Shown in pieces: positions 53,252 to 62,852 of a DNA stretch of 64,000 nt. Position numbers and translations under genes: made by a program. The number at the start of each line of letters is the position of its first letter. Within the stretch, counting starts at the first letter, position 1. Under the pieces are notes generated by a model, which was not told the origin of the DNA, made no database searches, and was given only the letters and a program-made list of their open reading frames with translations. Origin of the DNA: Luteibacter sp. SG786 (GTDB taxonomy: Bacteria; Pseudomonadota; Gammaproteobacteria; Xanthomonadales; Rhodanobacteraceae); NCBI RefSeq assembly GCF_011759605.1, contig NZ_JAAOYX010000001.1:1798001-1862000 (forward strand), given 5' to 3'.

Positions 53252-54859
53252 ATGAAAACCCCCAGTCTCCTACGCGGCGTGCTCAGCTTCAGCGGCATGA
53301 CCATGGTTTCGCGCGTGCTCGGGCTGGTGCGCGACATGGCGATCAACGCCTCCTTCGGCGCCAATGCGGCGACCGACGCGTTCTGGGTGGCGTTCCGCAT
53401 ACCCAACTTCATGCGCCGCCTGTTCGCCGAAGGCTCGTTCTCCACCGCCTTCGTGCCGGTATTCACCGAAGTGAAGGAAACCCGGCCGCATGCCGACCTG
53501 AAACGACTGATGTCGCTCACCTCGGGCACGCTCGGCGGCGTGCTCCTGGTGGTGGTGGCGCTGGGGGTGATCTTCGCGCCGCAGGTCACGGCGCTGTTCT
53601 CGCCGGGTGCCATCGAGGCGCCCGACAAGTTCGAACTCACCGTGGACCTGCTGCGGCTGACTTTCCCGTTCCTTCTGTTCGTGTCGCTTACCGCGCTGTC
53701 GGGCGGGGCGCTCAACAGCTTCCACCGTTTCGGTCTTCCCGCCCTGACGCCCGTCATCCTCAACCTTTGCATGATCGCCGGTGCCCTGTGGCTCGCGCCG
53801 CGGCTGCATACGCCGATCATGGCCATGGGCTGGGCGATCCTGTTGGCCGGTGCCCTGCAACTGGCCTTCCAACTGCCCACGTTGCGCAGCCTCGATCTCC
53901 TGGCATTGCCGCGCTGGGGTTGGAGTTCGCCCGACGTGCGCCGGATCATGACGCTGATGGTGCCGACGCTGTTCGGCTCGTCGGTGGCCCAGATCAACCT
54001 GTTGCTGGACACGGTGATCGCCTCGCTGCTGATCGCCGGCTCGCAGAGCTGGCTGTCGCAGGCCGACCGTTTCCTCGAACTGCCCCTGGGCGTGTTCGGC
54101 GTGGCCCTGGGCACGGTGATCCTGCCGTCGCTGTCGCGCCACCACGTGGCCACGGACAAGGAGGGCTTCTCGCGGGCGCTCGACTGGGGCCTGCGTACCA
54201 CGTTGCTGATCGCCGTGCCGGCGATGTTCGCCCTGATGATCCTGTCCGTGCCGCTGGTTGCCACGATCTTTCAGCACGGCCGCTTCACCGCCTTCGACAC
54301 GAAGATGGCATCGCTGTCCATCTCGGCACTGAGCTTCGGCCTGCCGGCGTTCGCGCTGGTGAAGGTCGTGCTGCCTGCGTTCTATGCGCGCAAGGACACC
54401 CGGACGCCGGTGCGTGCCGGCGTGGCATCGCTGGTGGCGAACATGGTGTTCAACGTGGCCTTCCTGGCGCTGCTGTTCTTCCTCTGGGCCACCCCTGCGC
54501 AGAAGGCGGGTTCGTGGATGGAGGCGCTGGCCACGATCCCGGGCCTGCACATGGCCCTGGGCATGGCCAGTGCGCTGGCGAGTTACCTCAACCTGCTGCT
54601 GCTCTGGCGCTGGCTGGGCAAGGCGGGCGTGTATTCGCGCCAGCCGGGGTGGGGCAAGCATCTCGTTCGCCTCGCCGTCGCCTGTGGCGTGATGGTGGCG
54701 GTGCTCGTCGCCGGGTTGTACGTGTGGCCGGACTGGAGCGGCGTGGAGAAATGGGAGCGGGTGTGGCGCCTGGCGGTGCTGGTGTGTGCCGGTGGCGGCG
54801 CTTATCTCGCCACCCTGTTCGCGCTCGGCTTCCGCCTACGCGATCTGCGCGCCCACTGA
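53252..54859 (+). CDS. murJ: Lipid II flippase MurJ
   Basis: 535-aa integral membrane protein of the MOP superfamily with about 14 helices, flipping lipid II for peptidoglycan synthesis. The N-terminal SGMTMVSRVLGLVRDMAINASFGANAATDAFWVAFRIPNFMRRLFAEGSFSTAFVPVF is the family signature, with functional Arg residues in this region. ATG 53252; no strong SD seen. It precedes ribF-ileS-lspA-ispH on the same strand, the common gammaproteobacterial order. Confidence 0.98.
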   Translation: MKTPSLLRGVLSFSGMTMVSRVLGLVRDMAINASFGANAATDAFWVAFRIPNFMRRLFAEGSFSTAFVPVFTEVKETRPHADLKRLMSLTSGTLGGVLLVVVALGVIFAPQVTALFSPGAIEAPDKFELTVDLLRLTFPFLLFVSLTALSGGALNSFHRFGLPALTPVILNLCMIAGALWLAPRLHTPIMAMGWAILLAGALQLAFQLPTLRSLDLLALPRWGWSSPDVRRIMTLMVPTLFGSSVAQINLLLDTVIASLLIAGSQSWLSQADRFLELPLGVFGVALGTVILPSLSRHHVATDKEGFSRALDWGLRTTLLIAVPAMFALMILSVPLVATIFQHGRFTAFDTKMASLSISALSFGLPAFALVKVVLPAFYARKDTRTPVRAGVASLVANMVFNVAFLALLFFLWATPAQKAGSWMEALATIPGLHMALGMASALASYLNLLLLWRWLGKAGVYSRQPGWGKHLVRLAVACGVMVAVLVAGLYVWPDWSGVEKWERVWRLAVLVCAGGGAYLATLFALGFRLRDLRAH

Positions 54860-54885
54860 CGGTCCGCAGCGGGCACAGGGGCCGC

Positions 54886-54891
54886 TATACT
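54886..54891 (+). promoter_or_regulatory. Possible -10 element upstream of ribF
   Basis: TATACT seven bases before an ATG at 54898. No good -35 at 17 bp was seen, so this is weak. If used, it would start transcription at or next to the leader ATG. Confidence 0.3.
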
Positions 54892-54897
54892 GGCCCG

Positions 54898-54939
54898 ATG
54901 GCTTTCAATCTGCATCGACTCCAGGGCGCCCCGGCATGA
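54898..54939 (+). CDS. Possible 13-codon leader peptide coupled to ribF
   Basis: A short reading frame, [13 protein letters not shown], ends in a TGA that overlaps the ribF ATG (ATGA). There is no clear SD before it. It could be a translational-coupling leader that loads ribosomes onto ribF, which itself has a poor SD, or it could be chance. Confidence 0.3.
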   Translation: MAFNLHRLQGAPA

Positions 54940-55895
54940 CGTTGCGACTCCATCGCGACGTCGACGGACCTTGCCTCACGCCCGGCGGCGGCATTGTCGC
55001 CATCGGCGCTTTCGACGGGCTGCACCTGGGGCATCAGGCGATCCTTTCCGAGGTACGCCGCCGCGCCGAGGCGGCCGGGCTGGTGCCCGCGGTGATCAGC
55101 TTCGATCCGCTTCCCCGCGCCTATTTCTCGAAGGAGCCGGTCCCGCGGCTTTCCGGCATGCGCGAGAAGGCCGAGGGCATGGCGGCGGCGGGCATTCACG
55201 AACTGCTGTCGCTGCGCTTCGACCGCGCGCTCACCGAGATGTCCGCGGAAGACTTCGTGCGCAAGGTGATCGTCGGGCGCATGGCCGCCCGCGAGGTGTG
55301 GGTGGGCGAGGATTTCCGCTTCGGCCATCGTCGCGGCGGCGATTTCGCGCTGCTGCAGACGATGGGCCCCGAACTGGGCTTCACCGCCCACGCGGTACCG
55401 CCCGTGATCGTCGACGGCGAGCGTGTATCGTCGTCCCGGGTGCGCACCTTGTTGGCCGAAGGCGATTTCGCCGGCGCCACGCGCCTGCTGGGCCGGCCCT
55501 TCGTCATCGACGGCCACGTCGAGCGCGGCAAGCAGCTTGGCCGCACGCTGGGTTACCCCACGGCCAACGTGCACCTCGGCGATCGCGTCAGTCCGATCCT
55601 GGGCATCTTCGCGGTGCGGATCGGCATCGGCGACGGCCCCTGCAGCTGGCCGGGTGTGGCGAGCCTCGGCTTCCGCCCCACGGTGAACGAGGTGCGCGAG
55701 CCGCTGCTGGAAGCGCACCTGTTCGATTTTTCCGGCGATCTTTACGGCCAGCGCATCGGCGTGGAGTTCGTTCGGAAGCTGCGCAATGAAGAAAAATTCG
55801 ACGGCCTCGACGCCCTGACCGCACAGATGCGCCAGGACGAGATCGCCGCCCGACAGGCCCTTGGGATGAACCCCATACTTGTCGAGTACCCCTAA
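54936..55895 (+). CDS. ribF: Bifunctional riboflavin kinase / FAD synthetase
   Basis: 319-aa cytoplasmic enzyme making FMN and FAD. The N-terminal nucleotidyltransferase domain has [15 protein letters not shown] (HxGH-type motif) and [14 protein letters not shown], then [15 protein letters not shown]. The C-terminal riboflavin kinase domain (about residue 180 on) has [13 protein letters not shown] and the tail [22 protein letters not shown] 54936 gives the family-standard start. It lies 19 bp upstream of ileS, as in E. coli. Confidence 0.98.
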   Translation: MTLRLHRDVDGPCLTPGGGIVAIGAFDGLHLGHQAILSEVRRRAEAAGLVPAVISFDPLPRAYFSKEPVPRLSGMREKAEGMAAAGIHELLSLRFDRALTEMSAEDFVRKVIVGRMAAREVWVGEDFRFGHRRGGDFALLQTMGPELGFTAHAVPPVIVDGERVSSSRVRTLLAEGDFAGATRLLGRPFVIDGHVERGKQLGRTLGYPTANVHLGDRVSPILGIFAVRIGIGDGPCSWPGVASLGFRPTVNEVREPLLEAHLFDFSGDLYGQRIGVEFVRKLRNEEKFDGLDALTAQMRQDEIAARQALGMNPILVEYP

Positions 55896-55914
55896 GAGCC
55901 CACGGTTCCGAGCG

Positions 55915-58773
55915 ATGACCCAGGATTACAAGAACACCATCAACCTGCCGCAGACGGATTTCCCGATGCGTGGCGACCTGCCCAAGCGCGAGCCGGGCTG
56001 GCTGGCCACGTGGGAGCGCGTGGGCCGCTATGCGCAGATCCAGGAACGCACCGCCGGGCGCGACAAGGTTTTCGTGCTGCACGACGGCCCGCCCTACGCG
56101 AACGGCGCGATCCACCTCGGCCATGCGGTCAACAAGGTGCTGAAGGACGTGGTGGTCAAGTCGAAGCTGATGGCAGGCTACCGCGCGCCTTACGTGCCGG
56201 GCTGGGATTGCCACGGCCTGCCCATCGAGATCGCCATCGAGAAGAAGTTCGGCAAGGCGGGCGACAAGCTCAATGCCGCGGAATTCCGGCAGAAGTGCCG
56301 CGAATACGCCATGGCGCAGATCGACCTCCAGCGTGCCGACTTCAAGCGCCTGGGCGTGCTCGGCGATTGGGAAAAGCCGTATCGCACGCTCGACTTCACC
56401 TATGAGGCCGACATGATCCGCGCGCTGGCGCGCATCGTGGCGAATGGCCACGTGGTGCGCGGCGCCAAGCCCGTCTACTGGTGCTTCGACTGCGGCTCGG
56501 CGCTCGCCGAGGCGGAGATCGAATACGCCGACAAGACCTCGCCGGCCGTGGATGTGGCATACGACGCCGTCGATCCGGTGTCCTTCGGGGCGCTGTTCGG
56601 CATCGCCGCCGGCGACGCGGCCATCGCCGTGCCCATCTGGACCACCACGCCGTGGACGCTGCCGTCCAGCCAGGCCGTGTCGCTCGGCGGCGAGATCGAA
56701 TACGTCCTCGTGGAAGGCCCGTCGCGCAACGGCAAGCCGCTGCTGCTGGTGATCGCCGCGGCGCTCGCGGAAAAGGCGCTGGCGCGTTACGGCGTGGATG
56801 CGGTGAACGTGCTCGGCCGCGTGCAGGGCGCAGTGCTGGAGAACCAGCAACTGCGTCATCCGTTCTATGACAAGCACGTGCCCATCATCCTTGGCGACCA
56901 CGTGTCGGACGAGGACGGTACCGGTGCCGTGCATACCGCGCCCGATCACGGCGCGGAAGACTTCGCCGTGGGCCAGAATTACGGTATCGGCACGCTCAAT
57001 TACGTGGACGGCCGAGGTGTCTATCGCGCCGACCTGCCGCTGGCGGGCGATGTCTCCTTCGCCGGCATGCACATCTGGAAGGCCAACGACCAGATCGTCG
57101 ACCTGCTCCGCGACCGCGGCGTGCTGCTCGCCTCGGCGAAGCTCACGCACAGCTATCCGCACTGCTGGCGGCACAAGACGCCGGTGATCTTCCGCGCCAC
57201 GCCGCAGTGGTTCATCGGCATGGAGCAGGCCGACCTGCGCCGCACCGCGCTCACCTCGATCAAGGCCGTGCGTTGGGTGCCGGGCTGGGGCGAGGAGCGC
57301 ATCGCCGGCATGGTCGAAGGCCGTCCCGACTGGTGCATCTCGCGTCAGCGCACCTGGGGCGTGCCCATCACCCTGTTCATCGACAAGGACACGCACGAGC
57401 CACATCCGGACAGCGTCGAGCTGATGGAGAAGGTGGCGCGGAAGGTGGCCCTCGAAGGCATCGACTGCTGGTTCACCCTCGATCCGCGCGAACTCCTCGG
57501 CGACGATGCCGACCGCTACGAAAAGGTGACCGACGTCCTCGACGTCTGGTTCGACTCGGGCGTCAGCCACTTTGCGGTGGTGGGCGCGCGTCCGGAGCTG
57601 CAGGCCGGCAACGCCGGCGAATACAAGGTGATGTACCTGGAAGGTTCGGACCAGCATCGCGGCTGGTTCCAGTCCTCGCTGCTCACGTCGGCCGCCATCC
57701 ACGGCCGGGCGCCGTACGACCACGTGCTGACCCACGGATTCACCGTGGACGCGCAGGGCCGCAAGATGTCCAAGTCGCTGGGCAACGGCATCGAGCCGCA
57801 GGACATCATGAAGACCCTCGGCGCGGACATCCTGCGTCTGTGGATCTGCTCCACCGATTACCGCAACGAGATGTCGCTCTCGGACGAGATCCTGAAGCGC
57901 GTGGCGGATACCTACCGGCGCATCCGCAACACCACGCGTTTCCTGCTCGGCAACCTGGACGGTTTCGATCCGGACAAGCACCTGATCGCCACCGACGCCT
58001 GCCTCGACCTCGACCGCTGGGCCGTGCAGCAGGCCGCCGATGTACAGGCCGCCATCGTCGCGGCGTACGAGCGTTACGACTTCCCCGAGATCGTGCAGCG
58101 CGTGCAGAACTTCTGCACGAACGAACTGGGCGCGTTGTACCTCGACATCACGAAAGACCGCCTCTACACGATGCCGACCGACAGCCTGGGCCGGCGCAGC
58201 GCGCAGAGCGCGATGTACCGCATCCTCGAAGCGCTGCTGCGCTGGCTGGCGCCCATCGTCAGCTTCACCGCCGAGGAAGCCTGGGCGGCCATGCCGGGCC
58301 GGCGCGACGAGTCGGTGCTGTTCGAGACCTTCTACGAAGGCCTTGACGTGCGCCAGGACGGCGACACGCGTGGCTGGTGGGGCACCTTGCTCGCCATTCG
58401 CGAGACGGCATCCCGCGTGCTCGAGGGCATGCGCAAGGCGGGCCAGATCGGCGCGTCGCTCGACGCCACGCTCACCATCCACGCCGATACCGCCACCCAG
58501 GCGGCCCTGGCCGAGTCCGCTCCGGAACTGCGTTTCTTCTTCATCACGTCCGACGTGACGCTCGCGCCGCTGGACGGCCGTCCGGCCACGGCGGAGCGCG
58601 TGGAGCTCGACGGGGCGGAGGTCTACGTGTCCGCGGCGGTGAGCGAGGCGGTGAAGTGCGTGCGTTGCTGGCACCATCGCCCAGACGTCGGCGTGGACCC
58701 GGCGCATCCGGAGATCTGCGGCCGCTGCGTGGAAAACGTGACGGGGCAGGGCGAAGACCGCCGCTACTTCTGA
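55915..58773 (+). CDS. ileS: Isoleucyl-tRNA synthetase
   Basis: 952-aa class I aminoacyl-tRNA synthetase with editing domain. Start ATG 55915 ([20 protein letters not shown]) is the family-typical N-terminus; 55879 lies inside ribF. Motifs: HLGH in [16 protein letters not shown], editing/CP1 features [11 protein letters not shown] and DHGAEDF, KMSKS in [15 protein letters not shown], and a C-terminal zinc site [11 protein letters not shown]...CGRCVENV as in the E. coli-type enzyme. Followed by an intrinsic terminator, then lspA. Confidence 0.99.
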   Translation: MTQDYKNTINLPQTDFPMRGDLPKREPGWLATWERVGRYAQIQERTAGRDKVFVLHDGPPYANGAIHLGHAVNKVLKDVVVKSKLMAGYRAPYVPGWDCHGLPIEIAIEKKFGKAGDKLNAAEFRQKCREYAMAQIDLQRADFKRLGVLGDWEKPYRTLDFTYEADMIRALARIVANGHVVRGAKPVYWCFDCGSALAEAEIEYADKTSPAVDVAYDAVDPVSFGALFGIAAGDAAIAVPIWTTTPWTLPSSQAVSLGGEIEYVLVEGPSRNGKPLLLVIAAALAEKALARYGVDAVNVLGRVQGAVLENQQLRHPFYDKHVPIILGDHVSDEDGTGAVHTAPDHGAEDFAVGQNYGIGTLNYVDGRGVYRADLPLAGDVSFAGMHIWKANDQIVDLLRDRGVLLASAKLTHSYPHCWRHKTPVIFRATPQWFIGMEQADLRRTALTSIKAVRWVPGWGEERIAGMVEGRPDWCISRQRTWGVPITLFIDKDTHEPHPDSVELMEKVARKVALEGIDCWFTLDPRELLGDDADRYEKVTDVLDVWFDSGVSHFAVVGARPELQAGNAGEYKVMYLEGSDQHRGWFQSSLLTSAAIHGRAPYDHVLTHGFTVDAQGRKMSKSLGNGIEPQDIMKTLGADILRLWICSTDYRNEMSLSDEILKRVADTYRRIRNTTRFLLGNLDGFDPDKHLIATDACLDLDRWAVQQAADVQAAIVAAYERYDFPEIVQRVQNFCTNELGALYLDITKDRLYTMPTDSLGRRSAQSAMYRILEALLRWLAPIVSFTAEEAWAAMPGRRDESVLFETFYEGLDVRQDGDTRGWWGTLLAIRETASRVLEGMRKAGQIGASLDATLTIHADTATQAALAESAPELRFFFITSDVTLAPLDGRPATAERVELDGAEVYVSAAVSEAVKCVRCWHHRPDVGVDPAHPEICGRCVENVTGQGEDRRYF

Positions 58774-58792
58774 CCGGCCGATATCCGCAAGC

Positions 58793-58820
58793 ACCCGTGC
58801 CGTTGATGGCACGGGTTTTT
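58793..58820 (+). terminator. Intrinsic terminator between ileS and lspA
   Basis: ACCCGTGCC-GTTGAT-GGCACGGGT followed by TTTTCG, immediately upstream of the lspA start. Its position suggests partial termination within the operon. Confidence 0.75.
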
Positions 58821-58828
58821 CGTCACCC

Positions 58829-59341
58829 ATGGCTTTCCGAATGACCGCACGCCTGAAACCGAACGCACTCTCCTGGCTCTGGCTCGCCGCCGCCATGATC
58901 GCCCTCGACCAGCTGACCAAGTGGTGGGCGCTCACGGCCCTGCAGCCGGCGGAGACGCCGCATCCGGTGATCCCGGGCATCCTCAACTGGACACTCACCT
59001 TCAATACCGGCGCGGCCTTCAGCTTCCTCGCCGACAGTGCCGGGTGGCAGCGCTGGTTCTTCGTGCTGCTGGCCGTGGGCGTGAGCGCCACGCTCGGCGT
59101 GTGGCTGTCGCGTACCCCGCGCGCCGACTGGCGCACCGCCGCGCCCCTGGCGCTCATCCTGGGCGGCGCCCTGGGCAACGTGATCGACCGGCTGCACGCG
59201 GCCAAGGTCACCGATTTCATTCAGGTGTTCCTGGGCAGCTATCCCTTCCCGGTGTTCAACGTCGCCGATTCGGCGATCAGCGTGGGCGCCGTGGCGCTGG
59301 TGGTGTTCAGCATGTTCGGCGGCCACAAGTCCGACGCCTGA
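58829..59341 (+). CDS. lspA: Signal peptidase II (lipoprotein signal peptidase)
   Basis: 170-aa inner-membrane aspartyl protease with four TM helices that cleaves prolipoproteins after Lgt modification. The catalytic Asp pair lies in GNVIDRL and [10 protein letters not shown]. Other signatures are LDQLTKWW and [15 protein letters not shown] 58829 ([10 protein letters not shown]); ATG 58841 is a possible alternative. Its substrates here include ActE and perhaps DUF2059. A REP pair follows 35 bp after its stop. Confidence 0.98.
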   Translation: MAFRMTARLKPNALSWLWLAAAMIALDQLTKWWALTALQPAETPHPVIPGILNWTLTFNTGAAFSFLADSAGWQRWFFVLLAVGVSATLGVWLSRTPRADWRTAAPLALILGGALGNVIDRLHAAKVTDFIQVFLGSYPFPVFNVADSAISVGAVALVVFSMFGGHKSDA

Positions 59342-59375
59342 TCGCTGCTGCGCGGAGTGGATGGCCGCGGCTCGT

Positions 59376-59455
59376 TGTGGGAGCCGGCTTTGCCGGCGAT
59401 CCCGCGGCAGCGGGCACCCTCGCGACCACATATCGCCGCTGAAGCGGCTCCCACA
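59376..59455. repeat. REP pair (inverted, copy 5)
   Basis: TGTGGGAGCCGGCTTTGCCG on the left and CGCTGAAGCGGCTCCCACA on the right, inner hairpins present. It lies between lspA and ispH, which are otherwise usually close together. Confidence 0.85.
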
Positions 59456-59549
59456 GGCCCCGGCCGGCAGGTCGTGCGATAATCGCCCTGTTCCGCGCCC
59501 ACAGGCGCCCAGCCCGCTATCACGGCCCCCAGCGGCCCCGAGGTTCCCC

Positions 59550-60491
59550 TTGGACATCATCCTCGCCAACCCCCGCGGATTCTGCGCCGGCGTCGACCGC
59601 GCCATCGCCATCGTGGAGCGGGCGCTCGAGTCGTACGGCGCGCCCATCTACGTGCGCCACGAAGTGGTGCACAACCGCTACGTCGTGGAGCGCCTGCGCG
59701 CCGACGGTGCGGTATTCGTCGAGGAACTGCACGAAGTGCCCGACGGCTCCACCGTGATCTTCAGCGCGCACGGCGTGCCCAAGGCCGTGCGCGAGGAGGC
59801 CGACCGCCGTGGCCTCAACGTGTTCGACGCCACCTGCCCGCTGGTGACCAAGGTGCACATGGAAGTCGCGCGCCTCGGCCGCGCCGGCCACGACGTGGTG
59901 CTGATAGGCCACGCCGGTCATCCGGAAGTGGAAGGCACCATGGGCCAGTGGAACCCCGCCAACAGCGGCAGCATCTACCTCGTGGAATCGGTGGAGGACG
60001 TCGCGGCCCTGGAGCCGAAGCAGCCCGGCAAGCTGGCCTTCGTGACCCAGACCACGCTCTCGGTGGACGACACCATCGCCATCATCGGCGCGCTGCGGAC
60101 GAAGTTCGCCACTATCGAGGGGCCGCGCAAGGACGACATCTGCTACGCCACGCAGAACCGCCAGGACGCCGTGCGCCGCCTCGCCGATGCGGTGGACCTG
60201 GTGCTCGTCGTCGGTTCGGTCAACAGCTCCAACTCGAACCGTCTGAAGGAACTGGCCGAGAAGCAGGGCGTCACCTCCTACCTCATCGACGGCGCCGAGC
60301 ACATCGAGCGCAGCTGGCTCGAAGGCAAGTCCCGCATCGGCGTGACCGCCGGCGCTTCCGCACCCGAGAAGCTGGTGCAGGAGGTCATCGCCCGCCTGCA
60401 ATCCTGGGGCTCCGGCACCGTCCGCGAGCTGGACGGCGAGGCCGAGAACATCACCTTCGCGCTGCCGAAGGAACTGCGCATGGCCGGCTGA
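59550..60491 (+). CDS. ispH: 4-hydroxy-3-methylbut-2-enyl diphosphate reductase (TTG start)
   Basis: 313-aa iron-sulfur enzyme of the last step of the MEP isoprenoid pathway (HMBPP to IPP/DMAPP). The start is a TTG at 59550 preceded by GAGG, giving (M)[18 protein letters not shown]; there is no family-consistent ATG, and the frame upstream runs through the REP pair. The three cluster Cys are in GFCAGV, DATCPLV and the later [11 protein letters not shown]-containing half ([10 protein letters not shown]). Substrate-binding His residues are in [10 protein letters not shown] and [12 protein letters not shown]. Confidence 0.98.
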   Translation: MDIILANPRGFCAGVDRAIAIVERALESYGAPIYVRHEVVHNRYVVERLRADGAVFVEELHEVPDGSTVIFSAHGVPKAVREEADRRGLNVFDATCPLVTKVHMEVARLGRAGHDVVLIGHAGHPEVEGTMGQWNPANSGSIYLVESVEDVAALEPKQPGKLAFVTQTTLSVDDTIAIIGALRTKFATIEGPRKDDICYATQNRQDAVRRLADAVDLVLVVGSVNSSNSNRLKELAEKQGVTSYLIDGAEHIERSWLEGKSRIGVTAGASAPEKLVQEVIARLQSWGSGTVRELDGEAENITFALPKELRMAG

Positions 60492-60494
60492 GGC

Positions 60495-60524
60495 TTGCAC
60501 GCCGCCCCGGGGTTCCCCTAGAAT
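60495..60524 (+). promoter_or_regulatory. Promoter of tRNA-Thr
   Basis: TTGCAC (60495-60500), 18-bp spacer, TAGAAT (60519-60524), 11 bp before the mature tRNA 5' end. Confidence 0.65.
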
Positions 60525-60534
60525 TCCGCTTCTC

Positions 60535-60610
60535 GCCGGAATAGCTCAGTTGGTAGAGCGCGTCATTCGTAATGATGAGGTCGTAGGTTCGATTCCTATT
60601 TCCGGCACCA
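60535..60610 (+). tRNA. tRNA-Thr (anticodon CGU)
   Basis: 76-nt cloverleaf with encoded CCA. Acceptor GCCGGAA/TTCCGGC, D-stem GCTC/GAGC, anticodon stem CGTCA/TGATG with loop TTCGTAA giving anticodon CGT (reads ACG), and T-arm GTAGG-TTCGATT-CCTAT. Its 3' half is the probable integration site of the element that follows, because an integrase gene starts 153 bp downstream. Confidence 0.95.
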
Positions 60611-60635
60611 TGACTCGGTACACAGTACCTCACAG

Positions 60636-60683
60636 AAGCCCCTAAACGTCCGCTGTAGAACGGATTTTAGGGGCTTTCTGTTT
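60636..60683 (+). terminator. Intrinsic terminator after tRNA-Thr
   Basis: AAGCCCCTAAA (60636-60646) pairs with TTTAGGGGCTT (60666-60676), followed by a T-rich run. It lies on the element side, so it may have been brought in with the element to restore tRNA transcript ending. Confidence 0.75.
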
Positions 60684-60723
60684 CACCGTTCCCCACCGTA
60701 TTTCCGCTCTGGCCTCATCGTGT

Positions 60724-60750
60724 TGCACAATCCCTGCACACGCATGTGCA
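60724..60750. promoter_or_regulatory. TGCACA repeats and palindrome before the integrase
   Basis: TGCACA direct repeat (60724-60729 and 60735-60740) and the palindrome TGCACA-CGCA-TGTGCA (60735-60750), ending 12 bp before the integrase ATG. They could be integrase arm-type sites or an operator controlling int. Confidence 0.35.
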
Positions 60751-60762
60751 TGGGGATGAGCG

Positions 60763-61734
60763 ATGGCGAGCATATACAGGCTCGGGAAGAAATGGCGGGC
60801 GCAGGTGTCCATTCGCGGGGTGCGACAGACTGAGGTCTTTCCGACCAAGCAGCAGGCGGCTGCATGGGCCATGGATAAGGAGGCGGCGGGTAAGGTGGGC
60901 AAGATGCCCAACCGGACCCTAGGGGATGCGCTTAAGCGATATGCCAAAGAGGTCGCCCCAGGAAGGGCAGGAGAGACATGGGAGGTAACCCGGTGTAAAG
61001 CCATGGAGAGGCTAGACATGGCGAAGATCCTCCTGAAAGACCTAGACCGATCCGACTTAGCCAGCTGGCGAGATGATCGGCTTAAGCAGGTCAAGCCTGC
61101 GACGGTCCTGCGCGACATCAATTTGCTCCGCGGGGTCTTCAAACTGTGTGCAGGTGAATGGCAATGGATGCACACGAGCCCACTAGAAGGGCTGAAGCTG
61201 CCCAAACCACCCAAGGGTCGCCGTAGGCGTATCACCGAAGACGAAATCAAGCGCATCCGGCTGGCCGGTGGGCTCGACAAGGGCTACGCCGTCCATACCG
61301 CTACCCAGCGCACCGTGATGGCCTTCCTGCTCGCCCTGGAAACGGCCATGAGGGCAGGGGAGATACTGAGCCTGCGGTGGAAGTACGTAGACCTCAAGAA
61401 GCGCGTGGCTCACCTCCCCAAGACCAAGAACGGCGATGAGCGTGATGTACCGCTCTCTACAACCGCCGTAACCATCCTGAAGGCGTTTCCAACGGATCAG
61501 GACCCTATCTTCGCTCTAGGCGACCGTGAGCGCGACGCTCTATGGCGTAAGGTGATGAAGAAGGCGGCCGTCGATGACCTTCACTTTCACGATTCCCGGG
61601 CCGAAGCTATTTGGGCGCTCTCCAAGAAACTGGACGTGTTGCAGCTTGCCAGAGCCATCGGCCACCGCGACCTTAAAAGCCTCATGATCTACTACAACGA
61701 GTCGGCCGAGGACATGGCTAAGCGGCTCGCTTAG
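60763..61734 (+). CDS. Tyrosine site-specific integrase
   Basis: 323-aa phage-type tyrosine recombinase. The N-terminal arm-binding domain (MASIYRLGKKWRAQVSIRG) is followed by a SAM-like core-binding domain (about 50-140) and the catalytic domain. Catalytic residues: Arg197 (ETAMRAGEILSLRW), His276 and Arg279 (HFHDSR), His301 (GHRDL), and the nucleophile Tyr310 or Tyr311 (MIYYNES). GGGGAT precedes the ATG. It is convergent with, and overlaps by 17 bp, the AlpA-like gene. It probably integrates the element into tRNA-Thr. Confidence 0.95.
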   Translation: MASIYRLGKKWRAQVSIRGVRQTEVFPTKQQAAAWAMDKEAAGKVGKMPNRTLGDALKRYAKEVAPGRAGETWEVTRCKAMERLDMAKILLKDLDRSDLASWRDDRLKQVKPATVLRDINLLRGVFKLCAGEWQWMHTSPLEGLKLPKPPKGRRRRITEDEIKRIRLAGGLDKGYAVHTATQRTVMAFLLALETAMRAGEILSLRWKYVDLKKRVAHLPKTKNGDERDVPLSTTAVTILKAFPTDQDPIFALGDRERDALWRKVMKKAAVDDLHFHDSRAEAIWALSKKLDVLQLARAIGHRDLKSLMIYYNESAEDMAKRLA

Positions 61735-61924
61735 CCCGGTTGCGCTTCATCCAGTCCCTAATCTCGTTGGGCCACCATAAGCGGACCTTCCGGCTCAACT
61801 CAAAGGGTGCCGGGAAGTCCGGCTTACAGGCGATCCGCTCAAGGAAGTGCCTGCGGGATATTCCTCCCATGTAGTTGCGCACATCGTCCGCATTCCACAT
61901 GCCTTCGTCATTCGCTGCTTTCAT
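61718..61924 (-). CDS. AlpA-like / excisionase-type small DNA-binding protein
   Basis: 68-aa protein with a MerR/AlpA-like winged-helix pattern: a helix-turn-helix start (WNADDVRNYMGGISRRHFLERIA), a strand-wing region (CKPDFPAPFELSRKVRLWWPNEIRDWMKRNRAKRA) and a basic tail. ATG 61924 follows GGGAGG, a strong site, and is preferred over 61978. Small proteins of this type next to an integrase usually act as excisionase or int regulators. Its 3' end overlaps the integrase 3' end, so the two transcripts are mutually antisense there. Confidence 0.8.
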   Translation of the reverse strand: MKAANDEGMWNADDVRNYMGGISRRHFLERIACKPDFPAPFELSRKVRLWWPNEIRDWMKRNRAKRAA

Positions 61925-61925
61925 A

Positions 61926-62126
61926 TCATCCCTCCCCGTATCCCCATTCGGACAGCAGTCGTCGTGCCGCCCAGTCAATCCAGTGAGTAGCGTTCGTTCC
62001 TGAAAGATGCTCAGGTAGTGTGGTCATCGCCTGTACTAGCGCATGGGCCGCTGCGGCGTCGTGAGCCATCCCGCCCGGAGATTCAGATAAAACAACATTG
62101 CCGATGACCTCAGTCTTCAGCTTCAC
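61926..62126 (-). CDS. Small phage protein of unknown function (66 aa)
   Basis: Begins with GTG 62126 (KLKTEVIGNVVLSESPGG), preceded by GGAGG and overlapping the upstream stop as GTGA. It has a helical C-terminal half (HALVQAMTTLPEHLSG, HWIDWAARRLLSEWG). No recognised family. One base separates its stop from the AlpA-like start. Confidence 0.65.
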   Translation of the reverse strand: MKLKTEVIGNVVLSESPGGMAHDAAAAHALVQAMTTLPEHLSGTNATHWIDWAARRLLSEWGYGEG

Positions 62127-62425
62127 TCCCCACCCTCCGCTCGCGCTTGGTCGATGGCATGATCTGCCGCCTCGCCGGTCCAACGTGAGCACCCCTTGCC
62201 AAACTTTCCATGGGCGATCCAGAAGCCCTCCGTGCCGGTGGCGTCACGTATGTGTTTGTACCTCTCAGCATCCCGCACAGCCTCAACGAGCGCGGGGCCA
62301 TGGGTGCGGATAAGTTCGGCACAACGGTTGTAGAAGTCGCTCCAGCCGCTTCTGTAGGGTTCGCCAAGGCGCTCTAGGCGTGTAATGCACGACTGAATGT
62401 CTCTCAGCATCGCCTCAGTGGTCAT
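62123..62425 (-). CDS. Phage protein of unknown function (100 aa)
   Basis: ATG 62425 with GGAG upstream. N-terminal helices (AMLRDIQSCITRLERLGEPY), then ALVEAVRDAERYKHIRD, a DAERYxxxR pattern I recognise from many phage hypothetical proteins, then EGFWIAHG and an acidic-helical end. EGFWIxHG also occurs in the DUF551-like protein at 63034-63396, suggesting shared modules. No function assigned. Confidence 0.7.
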   Translation of the reverse strand: MTTEAMLRDIQSCITRLERLGEPYRSGWSDFYNRCAELIRTHGPALVEAVRDAERYKHIRDATGTEGFWIAHGKFGKGCSRWTGEAADHAIDQARAEGGE

Positions 62426-62586
62426 TTTCTCACTCCTTCGCATTGGCAGGCGCACGTCTCAAACATCCCCGGCCCGACAAGCAGTCCATCCCAATCACGG
62501 CACCAGTGCCAGCCCTCAGCTATCTCGTCTTGCGTCAGTTCGCCTATGCCCCTCCACATGAGATCGTTGTAGCGCTCCTGTTTCAT
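62422..62586 (-). CDS. Small phage protein of unknown function (54 aa)
   Basis: A short reading frame, MKQERYNDLMWRGIGELTQD..., acidic and Trp-rich (EGWHWCRDWDGLLVG) with a Cys-containing end (ETCACQCEGV). It has a good ribosome site (GGAGGG) and 4-bp overlaps with both neighbours (ATGA at 62586 and at 62425), which argue strongly that it is a real gene. No family recognised. Confidence 0.65.
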   Translation of the reverse strand: MKQERYNDLMWRGIGELTQDEIAEGWHWCRDWDGLLVGPGMFETCACQCEGVRK

Positions 62587-62852
62587 TTACCCTCCATCGC
62601 CGCGATGAGGGCGGCTTTCATTGCTTTCCGATATTCAGCGCGAGTTTCTTCCGTGCAGGTTTCCCATGGACTCAACATTCCCATCCCGCGCACCTCCATG
62701 TGCTTCTTCGCGGCCCTCTCCACCATCGCCTCATCCACCTCGCGCTCGATGTGGGAGCGTAGGACAGAGATGGCCTCAAGTGCATCCGACAGGTTATCCG
62801 GCGATATGAAGTATCTGAGTCGATCAAAAGCCTGCTCAACCGTCATGCTCAT
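62583..62852 (-). CDS. Phage protein of unknown function (89 aa)
   Basis: ATG 62852 is coupled to the Lar-like gene by an ATGA overlap and preceded by GGAG. It is helical throughout; the second half (MVERAAKKHMEVRG...SPWETCTEETRAEYRKAMKAAL) resembles a helical motif repeated in many phage early proteins (E.AA...W......Y...A..AL). Function unknown. Confidence 0.7.
   Translation of the reverse strand: MSMTVEQAFDRLRYFISPDNLSDALEAISVLRSHIEREVDEAMVERAAKKHMEVRGMGMLSPWETCTEETRAEYRKAMKAALIAAMEGK

Noticed and set aside
55588-59220. 1210-codon open frame antisense to ileS and lspA
   Set aside because: Arg/His/Ala-rich translation with no domain signatures, lying opposite two certain genes; a typical high-GC third-position shadow.
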